A stretch of 64,000 nt of DNA from UBA830 sp002295635 (GCA_002295635.1 DBHK01000020.1:1-64000), one strand, 5' to 3'; positions 8,929 to 19,068 are shown, counted from the stretch's first letter. Translations and numbers: made by a program. The notes: generated by a model not told the origin, from the letters alone.

Positions 8929-10575
8929 TCAGATGTCGACAGCGTCGATGTTAATGGCTTTCGCCGTAAACGCCGCTGCGATCAGCGATCGGGTGTATTG
9001 CTCCGCCGGATCCTCAAAAATTTCAACTGTCGGACCCCGTTCAACTACCCTACCGTTTTTCATTACAATCAATTCGTCCGCAAGCGCACGCACTACTTTC
9101 AGATCATGGCTGATGAAGAGATAGGCAAGACGGTGCCGTTCTTGGAGGTTACGCAGAAGGTCAATAATTTGTGCTTGAACTGACATATCAAGTGCGGAGG
9201 TCGGCTCGTCCAATACTATAAATTTTGGTTTCAGGACGATCGCCCGCGCGATAGCTATCCGCTGCCGTTGTCCGCCTGAAAATTCATGTGGATAGCGGTC
9301 CTGAAAATCAGGGGATAGGCCAACCTCGGTCAAAGCAGTTGCAATCACGTCGCGCCGAGCAACGTAGGTATCTCCTGTGCAGTTGTGGAGACGCAGACCC
9401 TCCTCGATAATTTGTCCCACTGACAGGCGCGGTGAAAGTGACGAGAACGGGTCTTGGAATACGACCTGCATTTCTCTCCGTAGTGGCCGCATACCCCTAA
9501 AACCGTATTCGTCGATTCGCTCCCCGTTAAAGCTGATGACGCCATCGCTACGCTCAAGGCGAAGGAGCGCCATCGCTAAAGTTGTCTTACCCGAACCTGA
9601 CTCACCTACGACTCCGACTGTGTGGCCTTCTCGAACGGTAATATCTATACCGTCTACCGCTTTAATATGACCAACCGTACGCCTAAAAATTCCCTTTTTT
9701 ATGGGAAACCAGACACGAATATTTTTAGCCACAATGACTGCCCTCGAATTCTTCCCGGCTATCAGAGGGTTCCCCTTGGGTTCGGACGCAAGGAGGTGCT
9801 GAGTGTATTCGTGTTGGGGATTTTCGAGAAGAGAGGCAGTCTCTCCAGACTCTAAGATCTCACCGTCCTTCATAACGCAAATGCGATGAGCGATCTTGCG
9901 AACGATGCTAAGATCGTGAGTGATCAGAAGTATCGACATACCTCTCTTCCGCTGGATCTTCCTAAGCAGGGCCAGAATCTGGGCTTGAATAGTAACGTCC
10001 AACGCAGTAGTCGGTTCATCTGCGATCAAGAGTTCGGGATCATTAGCCAGCGCCATGGCAATCATAACGCGCTGACGCTGGCCACCAGATAACTCATGAG
10101 GGTAAGCCGAAAGCCTTTCCTCTTCGCTTGACAAACCGACTTCGGTCAGCAGTTCGATGCAACGTCTGCGCGCGATCCCCTTATCAACTTTTTTGTGCAC
10201 TAAGAGGATTTCGCTGATCTGCTTTTCGATTGTATGTAGCGGATTAAGTGACGTTACTGGTTCCTGAAAGATGATCGCGATTCGGTTGCCCCGAATCTGT
10301 TGCATGCGCGCCGTTGGAGCGCCGATCAGTTCTTCACCAAGAAGATTGATCGAGCCGGAAGGGTGATGCGCATTGGGATAGGGGAGTAGATGCATGATCG
10401 AAAGCGCGGTGACTGACTTACCCGACCCGGATTCACCAACGAGGGCTATGGTTTCGCGCTTCCGAATATCGAAGGAGACGTTTTTGACTGCTCGGTGTTC
10501 CGCATCGCCGCGACCAAACGAAACTGATAGATCGTTGATTTCGATCAATTTATCCATTTCCGCTGACTTAGCCAT
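8929..10575 (-). CDS. yejF: Peptide/microcin C ABC transporter ATP-binding protein, double ATPase
   Basis: The tandem-ATPase subunit of a YejABEF importer, about 548 residues. The first half has Walker A GESGSGKSVTAL, signature LSGGQRQRVMIAMAL and Walker B LLIADEPTTALD. The second half has GESGSGKTTLAM, FSGGQRQRIAIARAI and FIVLDEPTSALD. Two fused nucleotide-binding domains distinguish YejF from OppD/OppF pairs. The start ATG at 10575 overlaps the yejE stop by 8 bases; a second ATG at 10557 is an alternative. It is the last gene of the yejA-A-B-E-F operon. Confidence 0.93.
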   Translation of the reverse strand: MAKSAEMDKLIEINDLSVSFGRGDAEHRAVKNVSFDIRKRETIALVGESGSGKSVTALSIMHLLPYPNAHHPSGSINLLGEELIGAPTARMQQIRGNRIAIIFQEPVTSLNPLHTIEKQISEILLVHKKVDKGIARRRCIELLTEVGLSSEEERLSAYPHELSGGQRQRVMIAMALANDPELLIADEPTTALDVTIQAQILALLRKIQRKRGMSILLITHDLSIVRKIAHRICVMKDGEILESGETASLLENPQHEYTQHLLASEPKGNPLIAGKNSRAVIVAKNIRVWFPIKKGIFRRTVGHIKAVDGIDITVREGHTVGVVGESGSGKTTLAMALLRLERSDGVISFNGERIDEYGFRGMRPLRREMQVVFQDPFSSLSPRLSVGQIIEEGLRLHNCTGDTYVARRDVIATALTEVGLSPDFQDRYPHEFSGGQRQRIAIARAIVLKPKFIVLDEPTSALDMSVQAQIIDLLRNLQERHRLAYLFISHDLKVVRALADELIVMKNGRVVERGPTVEIFEDPAEQYTRSLIAAAFTAKAINIDAVDI

Positions 10576-11674
10576 TGAAAGTTTTTCTCGGATCAAAAGC
10601 ATCGCGGACTGCTTCGCCAACGAAAATTAGCAGGATCAGCGTTAAGGATATTGCGATAGTAGATGTTAACCCAAGCCATGGCGCCTGAAGGTTGGTTTTA
10701 CCCTGTTGCAGAAGTTCGCCGAGTGACGGCGATCCTGGTGGCAGGCCAAGACCAAGGAAATCGAGCGCCGTAAGGCTTGTTATCGATCCGGTCAAGATTA
10801 GCGGAAGGAATGTAAGCGTTGCCACGAGGGCGTTAGGCAAGACATGACGGAACATAATTGCTAAATTTCCAGCTCCAAGTGCCCGAGCGGCCCTGACGAA
10901 CTCGAAATTACGGGCGCGAAGAAATTCGGCGCGAACCACGCCAACCAGTGACGTCCAGCCAAATAATAGAAGGATTAGTAACAGCGTCCAGAAGCCCGGA
11001 ATGATAACGCTCGAGAGGATGATCAGGATATAGAGCTGCGGAAGCCCGCCCCAAATCTCAATAAAACGTTGGAACAGAAGATCCAAGAGCCCGCCAAAGA
11101 AGCCTTGGAACGCTCCCGCTATGATGCCAATAAAAGATCCAAATACTGTCAAAATCAGCCCGAATAGAACTGATATTCGAAAACCGTATATGATCCGAGC
11201 CAGAACGTCACGGCCCTGATCGTCAGTACCAAGCACATTATCTAGTGACGGGGGCGCCGGTGCCGGAACTTTCAAGTTCAGATTGACGGTATTGTAACTA
11301 TATTCAATAAGCGGCCAAATCATCCAGCCGCCCTTTTTTTCTATAAGGTCCTTCACGTCTGGTTCGCGGTATTCTGCTTCAGTTTCGAAATCGCCGCCGA
11401 ACACTGTTTCAGCATAAGTTTTCAAAACTGGAGTATAGATAGAACCTTGGTGCCAAATAATAAGAGGGCGGTCATTAGCGATAAATTCTGCGGGTAGTGT
11501 CCCTAGAAATAGCGCTGTAAAAATCCACAATGACCAGCGGCCGCGCCGATTCCGCTTAAAATTTTCTATGCGCCGTAAATTAAGCGGGGAGACGCGGATT
11601 CCGAATAGTGCCGTTTTCTTTACCGGCAACGCAATCTGTCTCGATGATCGATCAGCGGACATGGTGTCAGACAT
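10568..11674 (-). CDS. yejE: Peptide/microcin C ABC transporter permease
   Basis: An inner-membrane permease of about 368 residues, YejE type. It has an N-terminal helix (WSLWIFTALFLGTLPAEF), then an extended periplasmic stretch with NDRPLIIWHQG and KDLIEKKGGWMIWP that is characteristic of YejE rather than DppC. GTDDQGRDVLARIIYG follows, then five membrane segments with the EAA loop (RAARALGAGNLAIMFRHVLP). The start ATG at 11674 overlaps the end of yejB by 8 bases, indicating translational coupling. Confidence 0.93.
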   Translation of the reverse strand: MSDTMSADRSSRQIALPVKKTALFGIRVSPLNLRRIENFKRNRRGRWSLWIFTALFLGTLPAEFIANDRPLIIWHQGSIYTPVLKTYAETVFGGDFETEAEYREPDVKDLIEKKGGWMIWPLIEYSYNTVNLNLKVPAPAPPSLDNVLGTDDQGRDVLARIIYGFRISVLFGLILTVFGSFIGIIAGAFQGFFGGLLDLLFQRFIEIWGGLPQLYILIILSSVIIPGFWTLLLILLLFGWTSLVGVVRAEFLRARNFEFVRAARALGAGNLAIMFRHVLPNALVATLTFLPLILTGSITSLTALDFLGLGLPPGSPSLGELLQQGKTNLQAPWLGLTSTIAISLTLILLIFVGEAVRDAFDPRKTFNG

Positions 11675-12776
11675 GACGGCCTTCAAAATCAATCCGCGGA
11701 TCGATGATAGTATACATCAGGTCGCCGATCAGATTCATTATCAGCCCAAGTAGGGTGAAGAAATAGACCGTTGCGAACATAATCGGATAATCGCGTTTTA
11801 TTGCTGCTTCGAAACCCAATAGTCCGAGACCATCAAGCGAAAAAATTATCTCAATTAGCATTGCGCCGGTAAAAAGTATTCCGACGAAAGCGCCTGGGAA
11901 TCCTGCGATTACTATAAGCATAGCGTTTCGAAAGACATGGCCGTACATTACTCGGTTCTCGCTTAGCCCTTTAGCCCGAGCCGTCTGGACATAAAGCATA
12001 TTGATCTGATCAAGATATGAGTTTTTGGTTAGCATTGTGAGCGACAGTAGGCCTCCTAGGACTAGCGCGGTGATCGGGAGTACCAAGTGCCAGAGGTAGT
12101 CGAGAGCCTGACCGCCCAGTGACAGCTGGTCAAAATCTTCCGAGATGAGACCGCGGAGAGGAAAAATATCAAGGAAGCTGCCACCAGCGAACAGGACGAT
12201 AAGCAGGATCGCCATCACGAAAGATGGAATTGCGAAACCGAGTGTTAGTAGGGTTGTGGTCCAAATATCAAAACGGCTGCCGTCCGCAACGGCCTTTCGA
12301 ATTCCAAGCGGTATACAGACCAGATAGACTATCATTGTGGTCCAAAGACCTAGTGATATAGACACTGGCATTTTCTCCAACACGAGATCGATAACCGTCT
12401 CATCTCGGAAAAAGCTAGTACCGAAATCAAACATAATGAAACTGGCCATCATATTGATGAATCGTTCATGTACCGGTTTGTCGAAACCGAATTGTCTCTC
12501 CAATTCCTCGATAAACTCAGGATCAAGGCCTTGGGCTCCGCGGTAACCGCTGTCGTCGGTATTGAGGCTGGCAGAGGCCTGTGCTGTGCCGCCAGATACC
12601 TCTGATCCGGCTCCGCTAATTCGCCCGGTAGTGCCAGCATCTATACCGCTTAGCTCTGCAATGATTTGCTCAATAGGTCCACCCGGCGCCAACTGAACGA
12701 TAGCAAAGTTGATAACCATTATCCCCAGCAGCGTAGGGATGATCAGCAATAGGCGTCGTATGATATAGGCAATCAT
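11667..12776 (-). CDS. yejB: Peptide/microcin C ABC transporter permease
   Basis: A permease of about 369 residues, YejB type, with the family N terminus (MIAYIIRRLLLIIPTLLGIM). A Gly/Ser/Ala-rich periplasmic insertion comes before RGAQGLDPEFIEELERQFG, a segment well known in YejB, and the EAA motif region (TARAKGLSENRVMYGHVFRN) lies in the C-terminal half. The ATG at 12776 overlaps the upstream yejA stop as ATGA. It forms the membrane channel with YejE. Confidence 0.93.
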   Translation of the reverse strand: MIAYIIRRLLLIIPTLLGIMVINFAIVQLAPGGPIEQIIAELSGIDAGTTGRISGAGSEVSGGTAQASASLNTDDSGYRGAQGLDPEFIEELERQFGFDKPVHERFINMMASFIMFDFGTSFFRDETVIDLVLEKMPVSISLGLWTTMIVYLVCIPLGIRKAVADGSRFDIWTTTLLTLGFAIPSFVMAILLIVLFAGGSFLDIFPLRGLISEDFDQLSLGGQALDYLWHLVLPITALVLGGLLSLTMLTKNSYLDQINMLYVQTARAKGLSENRVMYGHVFRNAMLIVIAGFPGAFVGILFTGAMLIEIIFSLDGLGLLGFEAAIKRDYPIMFATVYFFTLLGLIMNLIGDLMYTIIDPRIDFEGRHV

Positions 12777-14659
12777 TCGGTTGATGATCGAATATTGGTG
12801 TTCGGTAGTGCCCAAATCGCATTGGGCGGCGCCGGAGGCGCGTCGCCTTTTTCTATCATCTCCGCTTTTTTCGCGTCGAACCACCACGTATCGATCACGC
12901 CTAGATCGAATTTAGGTGTTATCGCCGGGCGGCTGAACTTGTTCCAGTAAGCGATATTGCGCACGCCCTTGTACCATTGTGTGACGACATATCGGTTCCA
13001 TAATAAAACCCGGTCCAATGCTCTGACGGCGACGATAAGATCGTTTCGATTTTTCGCGGAAACCACCTTCTCAATTAGCATATCTACCGCTGGATTTTGC
13101 ACACCGCCGATATTGAATGATCCCGGGATGTCGGCGAACTCTGATCCGAAGTAATTACGCTGTTCAATCCCGGGCGTAAGCGGTTGTGCAATTCTCCGGA
13201 TGACCACGTCAAAATCAAAACTGTCTTGACGACGTTTGAAGTTGGACGCATCGACGATGCGAATACTCGCCTTAATACCCAGGCGTTTAAGATTCTTAAG
13301 GTATGGATTGATGATACGCTTGAAACTTGCTTCGAATAACAGGAATTCGATTGCCAACGGAACTCCAGACTTATCAATCAGAAAACCGTTTTTGATTCGA
13401 TATCCTGCCTGTTTTATAAGTCGGCTAGCCTTCCGCAGATTACCACGAATACGGCCCGACCCATCCGTCACTGGTGCGCGGAAAACCTCGTTAAATACTT
13501 CTTTCGGTACTTTGCCCCGGAGGGGCTCCAGAAGTGCGAGTTCCTTTTTTGATGGTAACTGTTTGGCCGCTAAGTTTGAGTTTTCGAACATCGAATTGGT
13601 GCGGTCATAAAGCCCATAGAAAAGCGTCTTATTAGTCCATTCGTAATCGAAAGCTAAATCCATCGCTGTTCGCAAACCCAAGTCTTGGAATTTAGGGCGG
13701 CGCAGATTCAAGATGAATGCTTGAACGCCGGAAGGGGTCTCGTCGGGCAAGGTCTCTCGAACAATTAGCCCCCTGTTCACTGGCGGCTTGTCGTACTGAG
13801 TTGCCCATTGACGAGAGGTGAATTCTTCTCGGAAGTCGTACTGATTGGAGAAGAAAGCTTGAAAAGCGACCTCTCGGTCTCGGTAGTACTCAACCGTCAC
13901 CCTATCGAAGTTGAAACGACCGCGGTTTACTGCCAGATTTCTTGCCCAGTAATTGTCAACTCGTTTATAGGTGATTGAACGGCCCGGCTCTAACTTACCC
14001 ACCCTGTATGGCCCGCTGGAAAGCGCCGGTTTAAAGGATGTCTTTTTGAAGTCGGTCTTTTGATAATAGGCCCTTGAAAGAACCGGCAGAGCGGCTAGCC
14101 GTGTCGGCAGATCTCGGTGGTAGCCGGCCTTAAATGTAAACTTTACCCGTGAGGAAGACGTTGCCGTCACTGTTGCAACATCCCTATAATTTATTCGATA
14201 GCGTGGGTGACCGTGATTTATGAGTACATTAAAAGTGAAGATAATATCGTCCACTATAATCTGCGTACCATCATGGAACTTTGCCCTAGGATCAAGATTG
14301 AACGCCACCCAAGACCTATCCTTCGGTAATTCGACTGTCCTAGCTACTAGCCCATAATAGGAATCAGGCTCGTCTAATGACCGCGCCATAAGGCTATCAT
14401 AGAGTAGCGGTTCGGCAAAAAGCTCCTTACGACCTTTAAGGATGAATGGGTGAATGGTTTCGAACGTATCCAGTCCAGGCACCTTAATTGTACCGCCCTT
14501 TGGCGCCTGTGGATTGACATAATCGAAATGCTTGAAATTAGGGCGATATTTGAGGTCACCGAAAACGCTTAACCCAAAGCGAGGTTTTGGATCGGCAGCC
14601 CTCGTAGATTCTGGAAACAGCATTGCTACTGCGATTAACGCAATTAAGATTTTCATCAT
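12773..14659 (-). CDS. yejA: Periplasmic peptide-binding protein of the Yej importer (second copy in operon)
   Basis: A 628-residue family 5 solute-binding protein (SBP_bac_5) with a signal peptide (MMKILIALIAVAMLFPESTRA). YejA-type markers include HFDYVNPQAPKGGTIK and the later FHDGTQIIVDDIIFTFN. It would deliver oligopeptides or peptide-nucleotide compounds to YejBE. It is clearly paralogous to the neighbouring 610-residue gene: both share the Y-V-N-P-x-A-P-K-G-G block, EFLLFEASFKRI versus EILLVSPAFERI, and the ending AxRALDRVLLWN. The two genes are 33 bases apart and transcribed together with yejBEF. Confidence 0.92.
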   Translation of the reverse strand: MMKILIALIAVAMLFPESTRAADPKPRFGLSVFGDLKYRPNFKHFDYVNPQAPKGGTIKVPGLDTFETIHPFILKGRKELFAEPLLYDSLMARSLDEPDSYYGLVARTVELPKDRSWVAFNLDPRAKFHDGTQIIVDDIIFTFNVLINHGHPRYRINYRDVATVTATSSSRVKFTFKAGYHRDLPTRLAALPVLSRAYYQKTDFKKTSFKPALSSGPYRVGKLEPGRSITYKRVDNYWARNLAVNRGRFNFDRVTVEYYRDREVAFQAFFSNQYDFREEFTSRQWATQYDKPPVNRGLIVRETLPDETPSGVQAFILNLRRPKFQDLGLRTAMDLAFDYEWTNKTLFYGLYDRTNSMFENSNLAAKQLPSKKELALLEPLRGKVPKEVFNEVFRAPVTDGSGRIRGNLRKASRLIKQAGYRIKNGFLIDKSGVPLAIEFLLFEASFKRIINPYLKNLKRLGIKASIRIVDASNFKRRQDSFDFDVVIRRIAQPLTPGIEQRNYFGSEFADIPGSFNIGGVQNPAVDMLIEKVVSAKNRNDLIVAVRALDRVLLWNRYVVTQWYKGVRNIAYWNKFSRPAITPKFDLGVIDTWWFDAKKAEMIEKGDAPPAPPNAIWALPNTNIRSSTE

Positions 14660-14692
14660 GTGACCATTTTAGTCCGATGGCTTTCACTGGCG

Positions 14693-16525
14693 TTAATGCT
14701 TTTTACGGGCACCTTTAAGCGCAGACTCTTTCCCTGGATCAATCCACCAACTCATTGGATCAACTCCATACTTAGGGTGCTGAGGAATTCCAAATCTGTC
14801 CCAATACGCCATGCGGCTGATGCGAACGTGCCACTGCGGAACAACGTAGTGGTTCCAAAGTAACACACGGTCTAGCGCACGGGTCGCATAGACTAGCGAT
14901 TCTCTGTCTTTGGCATTTATTATCTTCTCAATCAACGCATCGACCGCCGGGTTCTTTATGCCGATCACATTGCGCCCGCCAGGCCGGTCCGCGGCCTCGG
15001 AACTCCAATAATTTCGCTGTTCATTCCCGGGAGACTCTGACTGGCCAAAGCTAGAGATAATCATATCGAAGTCGAAAGTACGGACACGATTAATATACTG
15101 AGACTGATCCACTGTCCGAATATTTGCCCTAATACCAAGGCGTGCGAGGTTCTTGACAAAGGGTGCTGCGATACGTTCGAAGGCCGGGCTGACAAGCAAT
15201 ATTTCAAATATAACTGGTTTGCCAGTCTTGGGTGAAATCAATTGATTTTTTAGGATCTTGTATCCCGCTGTGCGCAGGATTTTCAGCGCGATACGCAGGT
15301 TTCGCCGGACATTACCTGATCCATCAGAAGTCGGTGGTTCATAGACCTGTGTAAAAGCTTGACTTGGAATCTTACCTCGCCACGGCTCGAGCAGAAAAAG
15401 CTCTTGCTTTGACGGTAGTTCAGTGGCGGCTAAATCTGAATTTGAAAAGAAACTTTTGGTGCGTGCGTATTGGCCGTAAAATAGATTCTTATTCGACCAT
15501 TCGAAATCGAAGGCATAGGCGATCGCCCGGCGTAGCTCTATATCTTGGAACATCGGAAGGCGAGTATTGAACGCGAAAGCCTGCATTCCTGTGGGTCGAT
15601 CATGTCTAATCTCTTCGAGCTTTACGCGTCCGTTTTTCCGTGCCGGAAAAGTGTATCCAGTGGCCCATGTTAGGGAGGTGTTTTCGCTACGCAGATCGTA
15701 ACGGCCGACCTTAAATGCTTCTAACGCTACGGTTTGATCGCGGTAATAATCGATTCGGACTCTATCGTAGTTATAACGTCCTTTATTAAGAGGTTTTTCG
15801 CGGCCCCACCATCCGTTTACTCTTTCCAACTCGACGTAACGACCAGCTTCAAAGTTCACAATACGATATGGGCCGCTCCCGACTGGTGGTTCCAAGCTTG
15901 TTTTGGAGAAATCGCGCGTTGACCACCATTTCTTAGACATGACGGGCAATTGCCCTGTAATATGCGGAAGTTCCCGGTTCGGGGGGCCACTGAATTCAAA
16001 CTTAACCCGATGCGGACCTTGTTTCACAGCACGGGTGATATTCTTGTAATAGAAGCGATAAAAAGGGCGCCCGTCTTTTTTCAAAGCATTAAATGTCCAG
16101 GTTACGTCATCTGCTGTGACAGGGGTCCCGTCATGGAATTGTGCATCACGGCGCAAATTGAACGTCGTATAGGAGAGATCATCCGCGACCTCGACGCTTT
16201 CAGCAATCTGGCCATATCCGGCTGAAACCTCATCAAGTGGGCTTTCCATGAGGTTCTGTACGACCATACCTAACGCACCGGTAGGCGTGCCTTTGATGAT
16301 ATATGGATTGAAGGTATCGAACGATCCGATTCTGTATTGTCGAAGCATGCCTCCTTTTGGCGCATTCGGATTCACATACTCCAAGTGCTTAAATTCTTTC
16401 GGATATTTTAGTTTTTCTAATAGTGTTAAACCGTGACTGGTAGTCGAAGTTGAATTCTCGCCCTTAACGTGGGCCGGGGCTGCAAGCAGCATCGCTGATA
16501 CAGCAATAGCCAATATTCCATTCAC
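14693..16525 (-). CDS. yejA: Periplasmic peptide-binding protein of the Yej importer (first copy in operon)
   Basis: A 610-residue SBP_bac_5 protein with a signal peptide (MNGILAIAVSAMLLAAPAHVKG). Family blocks are HLEYVNPNAPKGGMLRQY, FHDGTPVTADDVTWTFNAL, MQAFAFNTRLPMFQDIELR and YATRALDRVLLWNHYVVP. It is the first gene of the operon, so the promoter should lie in the 120 bases between it and hisN. The tandem with a second binding protein suggests that two ligand specificities feed one channel. Tandem yejA genes are known in alphaproteobacteria, so this is a paralogous pair and not a misassembly. Confidence 0.92.
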   Translation of the reverse strand: MNGILAIAVSAMLLAAPAHVKGENSTSTTSHGLTLLEKLKYPKEFKHLEYVNPNAPKGGMLRQYRIGSFDTFNPYIIKGTPTGALGMVVQNLMESPLDEVSAGYGQIAESVEVADDLSYTTFNLRRDAQFHDGTPVTADDVTWTFNALKKDGRPFYRFYYKNITRAVKQGPHRVKFEFSGPPNRELPHITGQLPVMSKKWWSTRDFSKTSLEPPVGSGPYRIVNFEAGRYVELERVNGWWGREKPLNKGRYNYDRVRIDYYRDQTVALEAFKVGRYDLRSENTSLTWATGYTFPARKNGRVKLEEIRHDRPTGMQAFAFNTRLPMFQDIELRRAIAYAFDFEWSNKNLFYGQYARTKSFFSNSDLAATELPSKQELFLLEPWRGKIPSQAFTQVYEPPTSDGSGNVRRNLRIALKILRTAGYKILKNQLISPKTGKPVIFEILLVSPAFERIAAPFVKNLARLGIRANIRTVDQSQYINRVRTFDFDMIISSFGQSESPGNEQRNYWSSEAADRPGGRNVIGIKNPAVDALIEKIINAKDRESLVYATRALDRVLLWNHYVVPQWHVRISRMAYWDRFGIPQHPKYGVDPMSWWIDPGKESALKGARKKH

Positions 16526-16645
16526 GGTAGATACCTATCTTTGCACTAAGACCACAATTATGCGTTTTGAGTGTCGGGGCAAGTCCCAGACCCGAAGTTA
16601 ATGTGATTTAACGGTGGTCGAGCTCAGAGCCAAATTAAATACGCT

Positions 16646-17428
16646 TCATCCGGCCAGTAAATCTAAAAGCTCGGTATGTACTTCTAAATCACCGCATGCG
16701 ATGACAGTGCCGTCCGACGATAGTGTCAGGGGGTTCCCCCGCCAGTCAGTGACGATACCGCCCGCCTCCTCAATCACAGGGGGGAGGGCGGCGAAATCAT
16801 ATGGCTGAAGGCCCGATTCTATAACCGCATCGACGAGTCCAACTGCAATCTGGGCATAGTTATAACAGTCACCACCGTAAACAACGTGACGTGCTCTTTC
16901 CGCCACCAGTATCCACTTGCCAATCTCCTCCTCGCCAAACAAAGATGGGTCGGTAGTTGCGATTGTAGCGTGTGCTAGAGTGGAGCAGCGTCGCGTGCGG
17001 ACGGCCTCCCCGTTAAGAGATACTCCCTCGCCCCGTAACCCTATCCATCGTTCGCCGGTAATTGGCTGATCGATGACACCAAGAATCGGAGTTTCGTTCT
17101 TGGTCAGCGCGATTAGCGTACCGAAGATTGGCCGGCCGGTGATAAAGGACTTAGTGCCATCGATTGGATCGATAATCCAGACATTCTCGGCGTCAATATT
17201 TTCGCTGCCAAATTCCTCACCAATGATCCCATCTTCGGGCCTGACGCTAGAGAGAATCGAACGGATTGCATGCTCTGCTTCTCGATCTGCTACGGTGACC
17301 GGTGATGCATCTGCTTTGGTATCAATAGCAACTGGTCTGCGGAAGTAAGGGCGTATTGCCGCGCCGCTAGCATCCGCAAGGCGGTTCGCTAGCGAAATAA
17401 ACTCGAATGAATTGGTGACAGACATCAT
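16646..17428 (-). CDS. hisN: Histidinol-phosphatase, inositol monophosphatase-like
   Basis: A 260-residue Mg-dependent phosphatase of the IMPase superfamily. Metal-binding motifs are IIGEEFG, WIIDPIDGTKSFITGRP and, near the C terminus, GGDCYNYAQIAVGLVDAVIES. The combination GTKSF-x-x-GRP with GGDCY is typical of alphaproteobacterial and actinobacterial HisN, which removes phosphate from L-histidinol phosphate in histidine synthesis. An inositol or 3'-phosphoadenosine phosphatase activity cannot be excluded. The start may be the first or second Met (MMSV). Confidence 0.85.
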   Translation of the reverse strand: MMSVTNSFEFISLANRLADASGAAIRPYFRRPVAIDTKADASPVTVADREAEHAIRSILSSVRPEDGIIGEEFGSENIDAENVWIIDPIDGTKSFITGRPIFGTLIALTKNETPILGVIDQPITGERWIGLRGEGVSLNGEAVRTRRCSTLAHATIATTDPSLFGEEEIGKWILVAERARHVVYGGDCYNYAQIAVGLVDAVIESGLQPYDFAALPPVIEEAGGIVTDWRGNPLTLSSDGTVIACGDLEVHTELLDLLAG

Positions 17429-17537
17429 ACCAGTCTGTCGCGAATCGCACCTCTTTGAAAGAGAGCGCGGGTACCGGTGCTAAGATTCGTGTAAACCAAC
17501 GTGGGGGCATTTCCGCATATACAACTTGAGTATAGGC

Positions 17538-18134
17538 TCATTCCGCCGCTGTCTTTTCCTTTTTAAGGGTTTTCATCACGGCGTCGATCTCTGATTGGCT
17601 GGGAAGGGGCACCGGCGCGTCGGCACCTTCTCGGAGGTAAGCCACTACATTTGAGCGGTCCTTTACCTTTTTCAAGCCAGCAAATGACATCTTAGTGCCC
17701 TTAATATATTCCTTGGGTTTGGCGAGGAAAGCGTTGAGACTTTCATAAGTCCAACTTCCTTCTTTGGATTTGAGTGCATCGGAATATTTGAAGCCTTCGA
17801 CCACCCCGCGTTTGGCACTAACGACATTCCAGAGGTTTGGACCGATCCCGTTTTTACCGTCCTTTGCAATCTTGTGGCAGGCTTTGCACTTTGCGAACAC
17901 CTTCTTGCCCGCGGCGGGATCCGCCAATGCTAGCATGCCAATGATCGGCTGAAGTATTTTTGGTTTCTTCGGCTTGGCGGGAGCGGAGGCGACAACTACC
18001 TTATCGGCTTCTTTTTTGCCGCCGTGACTCTCTTCCGTAGCTACAAGATTATCGCCAAGTTTGCCGATAACCACCATGGTTAGCACCGCGAGCAGGAACG
18101 CACCGATAACCTTGTTAAGTTCGAATGACGACAT
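17538..18134 (-). CDS. cycM: Membrane-anchored class I cytochrome c, CycM-like
   Basis: A 198-residue cytochrome c with an uncleaved N-terminal anchor (VIGAFLLAVLTMVVIGKLG). A Lys/Ala/Pro-rich linker follows, then one heme site (FAKCKACHKIA, near residue 85) and a Met ligand in KGTKMSFAGLKK. This matches the CycM/cytochrome c552 group that carries electrons from the bc1 complex to aa3 oxidase in alphaproteobacteria. The heme would be attached by the Ccm system encoded at 24-31.7 kb. It is divergent from kdsB, an arrangement often seen in this group. Confidence 0.87.
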   Translation of the reverse strand: MSSFELNKVIGAFLLAVLTMVVIGKLGDNLVATEESHGGKKEADKVVVASAPAKPKKPKILQPIIGMLALADPAAGKKVFAKCKACHKIAKDGKNGIGPNLWNVVSAKRGVVEGFKYSDALKSKEGSWTYESLNAFLAKPKEYIKGTKMSFAGLKKVKDRSNVVAYLREGADAPVPLPSQSEIDAVMKTLKKEKTAAE

Positions 18135-18309
18135 GTCAGATTTCCGCTGGAATAACAGACTTTGAAATGATTGCTCCGGAACGGCAAATTTAACTACTGC
18201 GCACTGGGATGTCTAATAACCTACACACGAATACTTCATTCCCGCCGGCGTACAAGGGGTATAATGTCGCACCCTAAAATACATTTCCGCCACCTACAGG
18301 CCTGTGATA

Positions 18310-19068
18310 ATGCAAACAACATTGAATCCTGTAATTGTAATTCCCGCCCGCCTTGCGGCGACACGGTTTCCGGATAAGCCGCTTGCCGACATCGACGGTG
18401 ATCCAATGATCGTTCATGTTTGGCGCCGGGCGGTTGAGGCCGGTATTGCACCGGTCTTAGTCGCTGCAGGTGATCAACTAATTGTAGATGCTGTTTTGGA
18501 TGCCGGTGGTAATGCGGTGATAACTGATCCCGGTCTTCCAAGTGGGTCTGATCGGGTGCATCAAGCACTTAAAATATATGATCCAAACCGGCAATACGAT
18601 ACGGTCATTAACGTTCAGGGAGATTTACCTACAATTGAGTCCCGGTTAATTACCGCGGTATTAGGTCCCTTCGAAGATCCCGACGTCGACATTGCAACAC
18701 TGGCTGTAGAGATTTCGGAAGATCGTGAACGCACCGATCCCAACGTTGTTAAGGTAGTGATCGCGTTGAAGGACGATGATACACGTGTTGGTCGCGCGCT
18801 TTATTTTAGCCGTGCGACGATCCCCCACGCACCGTATGGGCCACATTATCATCATATCGGTTTATATTGTTTCCGACGTGAGGCGCTTGATAGGTTTGTC
18901 AGCATCGAGCAAAGTAACCTTGAAAGACAGGAGCGTCTGGAACAGCTACGTGCACTGGAAGTCGGTATGCGAGTAGACGTTGCACTCGTTGACACCGTCC
19001 CAGTTGGTGTCGATACTCCTGAAGACTTGGATCGCGTAAGGAATCTGCTATCGGGCGGTCCGCCCTGA
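18310..19068 (+). CDS. kdsB: 3-deoxy-manno-octulosonate cytidylyltransferase
   Basis: A cytosolic enzyme of about 252 residues that activates Kdo as CMP-Kdo for lipopolysaccharide core synthesis. Visible motifs are the nucleotide-binding IPARLAATRFPDKPLADI, NVQGDLPTIE (the family usually has QGDEP; here Leu replaces Glu) and GLYCFRREALDRFV. The last residues VPVGVDTPEDLDRVR are also family-typical. The ATG at 18310 is preferred over a GTG six bases earlier. It lies 40 bases before pheA on the same strand. Confidence 0.93.
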   Translation: MQTTLNPVIVIPARLAATRFPDKPLADIDGDPMIVHVWRRAVEAGIAPVLVAAGDQLIVDAVLDAGGNAVITDPGLPSGSDRVHQALKIYDPNRQYDTVINVQGDLPTIESRLITAVLGPFEDPDVDIATLAVEISEDRERTDPNVVKVVIALKDDDTRVGRALYFSRATIPHAPYGPHYHHIGLYCFRREALDRFVSIEQSNLERQERLEQLRALEVGMRVDVALVDTVPVGVDTPEDLDRVRNLLSGGPP

